Assembly: GCF_030272615.1 (NCBI RefSeq)
Contig: NC_081412.1
Coordinates: forward strand, 475,423,657-475,487,656
Source of the DNA: Cryptomeria japonica
Lineage: Eukaryota; Streptophyta; Pinopsida; Cupressales; Cupressaceae
Direction: 5' to 3'
DNA length: 64,000 bases
The position numbers were made by a program, and so were the translations under genes. Below the pieces are notes generated by a model. That model was not told the origin of the DNA, did no database searches, and saw only the letters and a list, made by a program, of their open reading frames with translations. Shown piece after piece: positions 56,310 to 64,000 of the stretch (the first letter of the stretch is position 1; each line of letters begins with the position of its first letter).

Positions 56310-57310
56310 GATCATGTATCTGAAATCTATGGAGATAAGTTTAAGGATGGAACTTCCAGTAGCACTTGAAGACTATGATGTTAAAAGATTGAGGAACATG
56401 AAGTTGCAAGATGATTTGAGATATTCGAAGGAATTCATTTTTACTCTGCAGGATAGGTTGTCATCTGCCCAAGCTAAAAGGAAGGAACTTTTACAAAATC
56501 AGGATGATGAAGAGAAGGATGCCTATAAGGAACAATGCCAGAAGTTTTGTTAGGAGAATATTGTCATGACGAATCAAATGCAAGCCCTAACTATGAGGAT
56601 GTCCAAGGAGATTGAAGACTGGAAGAAGAATGAATAAAATCTTGCTATATCTCTGAAAGACAGATCTGAAGAATGCATCCGGTTGGTTCATGAGAATGAT
56701 GTACTAAGAACTAAATTGGTGCAATCACAAAACAATGAGCAAGAATTGGAAAGAATGGTAGCAATCCTAAGAGATGATTTGACTATTGCAAATGAATACA
56801 AAGATAAGTTCAAGGTTAGTTCTGCTAAGCTTGATAAATTATTGAAAGATGAAAGGGACTCTAGAGACACTAGAGGTCTTGGATTTGAGCATGGAGAAAG
56901 CTCTAGTACTCCAAATCAGGATAACACAAATAGTTAGAAGGTCAACTAGAATCAGAGGTCACCGGTAAGGCAACCCAATGCACATAAATTTAGTTGTAGA
57001 TGCTTTGTTTGCAATAAACTTGGTCATATGGCAAGAAATTGTAGAAATGGAGAAAATCAAAATAATAATGTAGTTCCTGGTCAGTGTTTAAATTGTAAGA
57101 AGTATGCTTATAGGACAAAAGATTATAGAATGAATGTGAAATGTCATGCATGTGAAAAGTTTGGACATATGGCTAATCAATGCAGCTCATGGAATGGTCA
57201 AGGTTACAGTAAATAAATTCAGGAGAATAACGTCACTTGTTATGCATGTAACAAAGTAGGACATATTGCTAAATTTTGCAGAAGCAACAACCTACCGACA
57301 TGAAGTGATG
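56310..57310 (+). pseudogene. Copia gag with coiled region and four CCHC-type boxes
   Basis: The N-terminal part is charged and helical: KRLRNMKLQDDLRYSKEFIF, LQDRLSSAQAKRKELLQNQD, then NDVLRTKLVQSQNNEQELER and LDKLLKDERDSRD suggest coiled coil. Four boxes follow: CFVCNKLGHMARNC, a degenerate CLNCKKYAYRTKDY (His and last Cys lost), CHACEKFGHMANQC and CYACNKVGHIAKFC. Stops lie at 56550, 56637, 56937 and 57214. Long coiled Gag with several knuckles fits SIRE-like copia elements; the lineage is not proven. Confidence 0.75.
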
Positions 57311-57639
57311 AATCTAATGAGAAGGGAAAGCAGAAGGTTGATGCCATTCGGAAGGAGCATGAGAAGAAGTGGGTTATGAATTCTGAGGCTCAACCAATAT
57401 AATCAATTGCTTTAGATGTTCATTTGGCTGAAGGATATACCCCAGTTACTCAATCGACATAGCAGAATGTTCCTGCACCGACATGATACTCATCTGGTAA
57501 CTAAGGCATTCGCCTTAGGGGGAGGCAAATTGATGACAGATCTTGCATTGCCCCTGGTAGTGGTCTGAAAGCCTTATTCAGATCTTTGGAAGTCAGTTTG
57601 AAGGTTAACTCTCAAAGATTTGTTTGATCTTGGATCTAG

Positions 57640-58116
57640 TTTGGTTTACCAGTAAGTCACTTTATGAGTTAAGGTTTGGTCATGCATCTACAATTAAGTA
57701 TTTCAGAATCTCATGTAGTGAATTGGAAGTTTGATCCTAGATGTAATGAAGGAATATTTCTTGTTTATTCTAATGAAAGCAAAGCATATAGATGTTATAA
57801 CAAGAGATTACAGAGAATTATGAAGATAACTAATGTCAAGGTGGATGAGGAGAATAGAAGTCAAATCATAATTTATGAGCAAGAACTGACGGTGGAAATG
57901 GTCTTAACTGAACTGGTAACACCTATACCGGAACATAATTTAGAACTAGTTACTTCAGGAGTATCAAAAAATTCAATAGTAATTGAAGATCACGGAAGAG
58001 GAGTTGGATCAGTTAGAAAAGGACAATGCATGGACTTGGATGTTATTGATTGGTTTGCAATGGATATTCTCAGAAGGAAGGAATTGATTATGTTGAACCC
58101 TTGCTCTGGTAGTTAG
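57640..58116 (+). pseudogene. Copia integrase C-terminal fragment
   Basis: The open frame 57676-58116 contains KFDPRCNEGIFLVYSNESKA, YRCYNKRLQRIMKITNVKVD and EE, which is the copia block K.FD.R..EGIFLGYS..SKAYR..N.R......S.NV.FDE. The remainder is the variable linker towards RT. Immediately upstream (57490-57640) gag is joined to a TKSLYE-type fragment, so the integrase core has been deleted. RT does not follow. Confidence 0.72.
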
Positions 58117-58189
58117 GATTTTCAGATATTTTCAAGGATTTAATAGTATGGTTTTTATTTTATGATGACTTTACACTTTGAGCATGTCT

Positions 58190-58620
58190 AGATGAGGATT
58201 GGAGTAGAGATATAGGTAACAAGATAGACTCATCTGGTGAAGCTTTATTTCTTGGAAAGAAACTTGTTTCATGGATCAACAAGGAGCAGTCGTGTACTTC
58301 TTTATCTACTGTTAAAGTTGAGTATGTTGCTGCTGCTACTACCTGTACACAAGTTATATGGATGAAGCATATGTTGAAGGATATAAGGCTAGATTATAAT
58401 GTACTGGTAGTTATTCATTGTAATAACTTTGCTATTATTGACATATCAAAGAATCTGATATTATTATCAAGTATAATTTTCTGTTCATCTAGTACAGACC
58501 AGAGTGATGTTGATTGGCATCAATCTGGTATGCATTATCAGAGATATCATTCATTCTATATTGATGTGTTGGTACTGCTACTCAGAGGGAGTAGTCAGCT
58601 GTATGGTTCAGAGGAGTTAT
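58190..58620 (+). pseudogene. Copia RNase H C-terminus
   Basis: Translation gives GEALFLGKKLVSWINKEQSC, TSLSTVKVEYVAAATTCTQV, IWMKHMLKDIRLDYN and VVIHCNNFAIIDISKN. These are the SGGAFFLG, LS..EAEY.A......Q..W and CDN..AI.ISKNP blocks. The catalytic E of AEAEY is kept as VEY; CDN is now CNN. RT is missing between this and the integrase fragment. The open frame at 58362-58622 is part of it. Confidence 0.75.
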
Positions 58621-58624
58621 GATT

Positions 58625-59007
58625 CATCTTTGATGTTTATGTCAGATTTCTGGCATTGATATCAAAGGGGGAGATATATTCATGTGAAAAACAAACTTAT
58701 GGAGTTATATATATGAGGGGGAGAGATACTTATGTGTAAAATAGAGCTTAACATGGATATCAGTCTAAGGGAGAGATTATTGGCACAAGGAGGAACAAAA
58801 TTTCAGATTGTTTGTATCCCATTGGGGGAGTTTGGTTCAAGTCTATGGATAGTTAATTGGTACAGATATATTTGGTTAAGAACCTCATTGTCATATCATC
58901 TTGGGGAGATTGTTGGTTGTCTTCCATTGGGGGAGATTTGTTTGGCATTTCTTGGCACTTGGATATTTTTCATATCTAGTGTTGCCATCAATGCCAAAGG
59001 GGAATAT
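58625..59007 (+). other. Copia 3' UTR, family B
   Basis: Contains repeated G-rich tracts (AAAGGGGGAGATAT, GAGGGGGAGAGAT, TTGGGGGAG) and a purine tract CCAAAGGGGAATAT before the LTR. The open frame 58732-59013 is shared with the inverted copy as DNA homology; its frame is not thought to be coding. Confidence 0.65.
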
Positions 59008-59148
59008 TGTTAGCAATTTGGAGGAATCGATTATGTGTTGCATTGATGTTTGTCATTGATGTCAACACTAGCTTCTTTGGTTGTTTATCAGTATCTGATT
59101 GGTCCCAAAAGGATGATTGGTTTTTCATTGATAAGATCATGTTGATCC
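59008..59148 (+). repeat. Copia 3' LTR start, family B (truncated)
   Basis: TGTTAGCAATTTGGAGG and the following 120 bp match the inverted copy from 12794 downward; similarity ends abruptly after GATCATGTTGATCC. Confidence 0.75.
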
Positions 59149-59880
59149 CTAAGATAACAAATTAATAAAGCAATTGTTGTAAATTAAGGATTCCTTCAAA
59201 GAACAAATTAATGAAAGCAAAGCATGACATAATTCTGTCTATTAGTTCTTGGAAAACTTATTAGTCTTTAGTTTTAATGCAAATTCCTTCATGTATGTAG
59301 CCAGATCCTCTAAACATTGACAATCCACTTCATCTTACGTGATTTTGTATTGAAACGACCTTAACAACAAAATTAAATGAGCAATAACATTGGTATTGTA
59401 ATTTCATTATTAGAAAAGAGAGAAGAATAAGATACACACCATAACATCATCTAATGTTTAAATTAACATATATAATTTTACAAAATCTAGTAGGATAATC
59501 AAGAATCAATACGTACTACACATTGTATAAAATTTGTAAAGCCACATTGATCTAAAGAAAAACATCAAAATAAGTTTCATGTAAAATTGAATAAATTTTA
59601 CAAACTACAAATAACCATGCATAAATTAATAAATTTGTAATACTTCAAGTTTTGATAAAATTTCTAAAATGAAGATCAATTAACAATCACAATATTAGTT
59701 CCAAACCTGACATTTATCCAAATTAACTTAAATATATGCAAAATTGTAATTTTCAAATTGCTTAGACTATAATAATATATTTATTTTTCACACTATAGAG
59801 TTAAATTTCAGAAATGTAGATTCTTGTAATAATCGATAATATTCTTCAATGTTAAATATGAGACATATAACCTTCTTAAA
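59149..59880. other. No gene recognised; AT-rich
   Basis: A+T-rich sequence without open frames of note. Confidence 0.5.
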
Positions 59881-60036
59881 TATTCATTAGCCTTTTCCAC
59901 GTAGAACGCCTTCAGAAATTTTAAGTGGCCTCGTCATCTGGTTTGGGCCAATTTTTTGAAGTAAAAAAATGCGACGACACTAGGCATCATATCCAGATAA
60001 TAATTTATCGTATATTTAACAAGGTCGTGATTATTT

Positions 60037-60280
60037 TTGAAAGGTCACCCAATGTTTTTATCTCGATTAAATCTCCCAAGAAGGAAGGAATTGTTGGTAC
60101 GGCTGGCTGGATCAAAGATTATAAGAATGGCGTAGAAATTGAGATATGCACATTTGGCGTATTCCGATTGAAAGGTCACCTTTTTTTTTTATCTCGATTA
60201 AATCTCCCAAGAAGGAAGGAATTGTTGGTACGGCTGGCTGGATCAAAGGTTATAAGAATGGCGTAGAAATTGAGATATGC
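60037..60280 (+). repeat. 131-bp tandem duplication upstream of the peptide gene
   Basis: TTGAAAGGTCACC at 60037 and again at 60168 begins two copies, the second running to about 60280. Over the shared 113 bp they differ mainly in a T-run and at one or two bases. The block is richer in G+C than its surroundings and ends about 45 bp before the TATA box. The 113-codon open frame at 59925-60266 runs through both copies and looks incidental. Confidence 0.9.
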
Positions 60281-60323
60281 CAAACAGACGGCCAAGGCTG
60301 ACAGATTCCACTCTAATTCCACT

Positions 60324-60330
60324 TATAAAT
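60324..60330 (+). promoter_or_regulatory. TATA box of the cysteine-rich peptide gene
   Basis: TATAAAT, 57-63 bp before the start codon, so transcription would start at about 60355 and leave a leader near 30 bases. A CCACGTAG (G-box-like ACGT core) is further upstream at 59897-59904; its relevance is unproven. Confidence 0.6.
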
Positions 60331-60386
60331 TGGGTCTCCTTTCTCAGCTTACCTACACAAAATTTTTGTTCAAAAGATAAAGAAAA

Positions 60387-60593
60387 ATGGCAAAGAAATT
60401 TTTTTGCGTGGTGTTAATAGTAGCTTTGGCAGTAAGCATGTCAGGTATAGCCGAAGGACAGGCGAATCCTTGCGATATTTATGTTCAGTGCACAAGTGAT
60501 GCTGACTGTCAGGTATACAACTACCCTGGTGAGGACCCCTTTATTTGCTACAATATTGGACAATGTGGTCCGGGAGTGGGACTTTGCGGTTAA
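60387..60593 (+). CDS. Small secreted six-cysteine peptide
   Basis: A 68-residue protein with Lys-Lys at residues 3-4, a hydrophobic core at 5-18 (FFCVVLIVALAVSMS) and a likely signal-peptidase site near residues 22-26 (IAEGQA). The mature part of about 43 residues has six cysteines at 29, 35, 41, 54, 60 and 67 (spacing 5, 5, 12, 5, 6), including CTSDADC and a Gly-rich CGPGVGLC end; it is acidic. Such a pattern suggests three disulfides and a secreted apoplastic peptide, as in plant defence or signalling peptides, but it does not match a defensin, thionin, hevein, lipid-transfer or snakin spacing I know. The start fits GAAAAATGGC. No intron is evident. No neighbouring host gene. Function not assigned. 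Confidence 0.7.
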   Translation: MAKKFFCVVLIVALAVSMSGIAEGQANPCDIYVQCTSDADCQVYNYPGEDPFICYNIGQCGPGVGLCG

Positions 60594-60689
60594 TCCCTGA
60601 GAGAGACACACTTCATTTTCTCGTTTCTCAGGTTAATGTTATTCCTACAGGAGAGAAACACTCATTTCTCTAGTTGAACTTTCTCATCA

Positions 60690-60695
60690 AATAAA
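60690..60695 (+). terminator. Poly(A) signal of the peptide gene
   Basis: AATAAA about 97 bases after the stop codon, followed by a T-rich stretch. It gives a compact transcript from about 60355 to 60720. The 3' UTR has two similar GAGAGAMACAC...CATTT stretches, at about 60600 and 60653. Confidence 0.6.
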
Positions 60696-60719
60696 TAAGT
60701 TATTATGTTTTACTTGTGT

Positions 60720-61130
60720 TTGGACATTATTATTATGTTATGTTCTTATATGGTAATGGTGAAATTTATATGTTTAATTTTTATAGGGATATTGTGCAAA
60801 TCTTTTAAGATGTGTGTTACTTGTGGTTTTGGTTTTGCCAAATACAATTGGAAAGATTATTTTTTGTGTTAAAAGTTGATTAACTCTTTTAAGAGAATTA
60901 AGTGTCTTTTACAAGATCTATTGTTTTCTTCTTTGATCTTGTAAAAGATTCTACCTTCTCCTTTGAATTGCTTAGCATTGAAAACTTCTTATTCAATTGT
61001 GGAATTGAATATATGGGATAGCCTCCACCCAATATTCTCTAATCTAATAACATGTGTAATTGGTATTGGAAGGGAGAGCAAAAGGATGTTGGCCTTCCTT
61101 GCTGCATTTGTATATTGGTTTATTGATTTT
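60720..61130. other. Downstream flank of the peptide gene, no gene recognised
   Basis: A 69-codon frame at 60963-61172 is present, but has no motif and runs into the long repeat. Confidence 0.4.
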
Positions 61131-62092
61131 GTGCTTTGGATATTTGCTTTTGATTATATGAGTGCAATCTAGAATGTGTACATAGACGTACATATCATTT
61201 TATTATTTTTTGAAAATTAATATGTTAAATTAAATGATTGACTCACATGATTGGAAGAACATTTTTTTTATATTTTTGAATGAATATAATTATATAAATA
61301 AAATTTACTTAGACACAATAATGATGTTTTTTAAATTTTTCAAAAAACTTTCCTTAATGGATGAGTCTTGCATTTGAATGGGATAGCTCGAGTTTGCAAA
61401 ATTTTATGAATTGACCCAATTCTTTAAGATGGATAAATTAAAGAAAATAAAGATTCTAAATTTAAATTGTCTAAAAGAGTTAAATTAACTCTATTCTAAT
61501 ATAAAAACAAATCGTAGCTTTCTCAATTAACTATTTTTATGAATTTTTGTTTGAATGAAGTATTCAAATTGAGAGAAAGAAATATTTAAATAATTTAGAT
61601 TGAATCATGCCATTGGACTCTTGGATTTTTGAGTATTGAATTAAAGGTGATCCTTCCTAGGTCACATTTGAATCATAAAATATTATAGAAAATTTTCGAA
61701 AGCAAGAGAGTATATACTCCATAATGTTTTCATTCAAAGATGACTAGTCCTAATCTACACACCTTGACTATGAATTATGTCCCTTGGAGAATTTGAGAGT
61801 GATCAATGAAATACTAATTCATAAAGGAAAATTTAATTTTACTAAAGAACTTGCAATTAAATAAAAAACATTAACTTTTGCAAATCACAAAAATGAAAAA
61901 AAGTATATACGTAAACTATGAGATCATTCCAATAATCAGCCATCATCTATCAAAACATCAAATAATCAATCATAAATTTTGGTTATATAAAAGCTATATT
62001 TATTTCTTATAGAAAACAGGTATCTATGTCAAATTCTATTTCTATTTTTTGTGGAAAGTGTAAGATTGAGTGCATAAATTTGCATTATTAAA
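61131..62092 (+). repeat. Long non-coding direct repeat, copy 2
   Basis: Same orientation as 51954-52899. Shared words begin at GTGCTTTGGATATTT and run to GAGTGCATAAATTT, with many small indels. It may be an LTR or other non-coding element body; no terminal TG/CA or target duplications were found. Confidence 0.8.
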
Positions 62093-62650
62093 CTTGCATT
62101 CTAATATATTTTTAGATCATGGAGTAAAACTAAATATGATTTGAAAAAGTATTTCTATTCAATCAATATTAAAAATATGCAACCTTGTTATAAAATATAA
62201 ACATATCATTTAAAGAAATTGAGGCATTTTCATACCATTTTTTTGTGAAAAGAAAAAAATAGTACTATATTAAAAAATCTTTAGATCAATATGAATGCTT
62301 TTTCAGTTCAACTCAATATATAATATTAAATAAAATTGTTTTCTTAGATTGCTTATAATATAAATTCTTTTTTTTTTTTCAATTTTAACTACAACTAGTC
62401 ACACTTAATAGCATGAGAAAGTCCTCTTTGGAAGGAGTGAAACAACATAATATTTAGGGAAGATTCAAGAAACAATAATACTCTATTCCAAGTATTCAAA
62501 CAACAAATTAAAGAAAATATGAATGTTGCTTCCTTTGGGTTGTTGAATTTTTTTCCTAGTCCTCAAGAACTTGGAGCTAAACAGAACTGAGGAATTAACC
62601 AAAATTTGATGAAGATTAACTGAAATAACTTGATCCTAAGAAAGGAGTGA
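62093..62650. other. No gene recognised
   Basis: AT-rich, including poly-T runs near 62370. Confidence 0.4.
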
Positions 62651-62654
62651 AAAT

Positions 62655-63085
62655 GGTCTTCTTTGGAGGAAGGGTGGGTTAAATGGAATTTTGATGGTTG
62701 ATATAAGGGAAATCTAGGTATCTCTGGAGTTGGGGGTGTATTCAGAAGCAACAAGGGGTTTCTTATTGAAGGGTAAAAGATGAATCTTGGCAGAGGTTCT
62801 AATAATCATGCAGAAGCTTATGTTACTTAGGAAGGTCTTAGGAGACTTAGGGAGAAGAGTTATTAGAATATTAACCTCAAAGGGGATTCCACATTGATTG
62901 TGAATTGCTTAAATTGAAAAGTAAGATGCCCATGGGAAATTAGAAGCTTAATTGAAGACAAAAAGGATTTGATTAGGAACTTCCCTCAACCTAAATTTTG
63001 AAATGTTTTTAGAGAAGGTAATAGGGAAACTAATGGAATGGTTAATTATGGCTTTAGGTATGAGACATAGACCTTCCTATTGTTT
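62655..63085 (+). pseudogene. LINE-type RNase H (RVT_3) remnant
   Basis: Plus-strand translation, reading through stops, shows EGWVKWNFDG then YKGNLGISGVGGVFRSNKGF (first Asp in FDG), GRGSNNHAEAYV (Glu), NLKGDSTLIVNCLN (second Asp), WEIRSLIEDKKDLIRNFPQP and FREGNRETNGMVNYG. These match plant RVT_3 RNase H: W.K.NFDGA.KGN.G..G.G.V.R, SNN.AE..A, EGDS..IV, and RE.N..AD.LA. At least seven stops. Probably the end of a LINE, though plant genomes also have free-standing copies of this domain. Confidence 0.65.
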
Positions 63086-64000
63086 CCCCACTATACTCCT
63101 ATTCTAAAAGATGCTCTCTCTATGAACAGGGGATAGATTTACCTAAAGGATGCTAATAGTACTTACCGTGTTAATCAAAAGGAATATTATACAAAGGGGG
63201 AAAAAAGGCCCTCATCTGTCTTATTTTCATATTCAAATTTGGCTAAAGTACATTATATTGATGTGGCTTCTTGATCATGGGCAAGGTTGCATGCTAATTA
63301 TGATTCTCCTTGGCATAGGGGAAGTTAATGTTTTAAAATATAAGCAACTTATGAATAAGCCTTGCTTTTATATAGCCATCATTGCTACAAGTGGTGAAAG
63401 GATTTGTGGGGATGACATCGCCTTGCTTTTGTATTCCCGTAAGGCTGGTTATTTATGGAATGGTCACTTCACATGTACAAATTGGACCACCGGGGTCAAT
63501 TTTTTAGCCATCCCAAGCCTTAATTGCACTTGCATTATTTCCTTTCTAGATTGTAGAAATCTTCATGGGCCTAATTTTCTTTTTGTCTACTTGTCTCTCC
63601 TGACTATTATTGCGATTAAGATTGCAATGGGGGTTTTATGAAATGATCTAAACCCAAGGATTATAATGAGTTAAAACAAAAATAAGTATCGAACCACTTT
63701 GATATGGCGGGGTTGACTCCTTATTCCTTTGCCATGAAAGATTATAATAGGTCCTTGTCGATAAATTTTTTCTTCATGGCAAGAGGGGACAGTTACTATT
63801 GGCAACATCAAATTCACTTTTACCGCTAAACTCATAGCGAGAACCACTTGATTAAAATGCAAAGGACAATAAGTGGAAAAGAATATTTTGAGGACATACA
63901 AAATATTTCTCAAGAAATTAATTGGAAAATGGGAAAGGCCAATGATGTTGTAGAAGGACTATGATCACTCCATCCTGTCGGTCCTGTATGCTATGGTGAG
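63086..64000. other. No gene recognised; one unassigned 163-codon frame
   Basis: The frame at 63150-63641 (plus) is open for 163 codons but shows no domain, no good start context and no promoter. A minus-strand frame at 63671-63913 is similarly unassigned. They may be decayed retroelement sequence following the RNase H remnant. Confidence 0.4.

Larger units (their letters stand above)
55250..59148 (+). mobile_element. Internally deleted Ty1/copia element, family B
   Basis: On the plus strand: 5' LTR lacking its first 180 or so bases (55250-56257), primer site, gag with four knuckle-like boxes, a short integrase C-terminus, the RNase H C-terminus, G-rich 3' UTR and the first 141 bp of the 3' LTR. 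Protease, integrase core and RT are missing, so it is a deletion derivative. The LTR and 3' UTR match the inverted piece at 11741-13305. Confidence 0.8.

Noticed and set aside
59925-60266. 113-codon frame upstream of the peptide gene
   Set aside because: It runs through both copies of the tandem duplication in different frames and overlaps the promoter; no domain or conserved start.
60600-60660. Second exon of the peptide gene
   Set aside because: The stop codon at 60591-60593 is followed by a normal 3' UTR and AATAAA; no donor site is needed or convincing.

Overview
This window looks like intergenic nuclear DNA from a large, repeat-rich plant genome. A gymnosperm, probably a conifer, is the best guess. 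The reasons are the AT-rich composition, the near absence of host genes, and many old, stop-riddled Ty3/gypsy, Ty1/copia and LINE copies of plant type nested in one another. The taxon is inferred; no species-diagnostic gene was seen. Nearly every long open frame is a piece of decayed retroelement protein.

Layout. 1-1963 (-): 5' end of a Ty3/gypsy element (primer site, gag, protease), cut by the window edge. 5.2-8.35 kb (-): Tat-like gypsy gag and protease, with a small chromovirus-like RT fragment abutting it. 9.8-11.74 kb (+): copia LTR (family A), primer site and gag. 11.74-13.3 kb (-): the 3' end of another copia element (family B), joined inverted to the A gag. 13.5-14.95 kb (+): LINE 3' end. 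14.95-20.1 kb (-): gypsy element with gag, PR, an extra RNase H, RT, RNase H and the IN zinc finger. 21.1-24.0 kb (-): broken long reading frame of unknown function. 24.8-28.04 kb: minisatellite of about 20-bp units in both orientations, split by a 784-bp probable solo LTR and followed by (TC)n. 29.1-34.18 kb (+): degraded gypsy element with the same PR / extra RNase H / RT order. 34178-40006 (-): full-length copia element with two 353-bp LTRs. 40.0-44.1 kb: AT-rich, no genes recognised, polypyrimidine tract. 44.1-48.0 kb (+): internally deleted copia element (family C). 48.0-49.24 kb (+): LINE endonuclease region. 49.8-50.96 kb: second family C LTR. 51.95-52.9 and 61.13-62.09 kb: a long non-coding direct repeat. 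55.25-59.15 kb (+): internally deleted family B copia element. 60.0-60.7 kb (+): the only convincing host gene, a 68-residue secreted six-cysteine peptide with TATA box, good start context, poly(A) signal and a 131-bp tandem duplication upstream. 62.65-63.09 kb (+): LINE RNase H remnant.

No operon-like or pathway relationship links these features; the structure is nested insertion, deletion and decay. The items most worth following are the cysteine-rich peptide gene, the extra RNase H placed before RT in two separate gypsy elements, a short RT fragment found three times with similar limits, a gag frame fused to an antisense LTR, and the 0.9-kb non-coding direct repeat. All alignments were made by eye, so percentages and boundaries are approximate.
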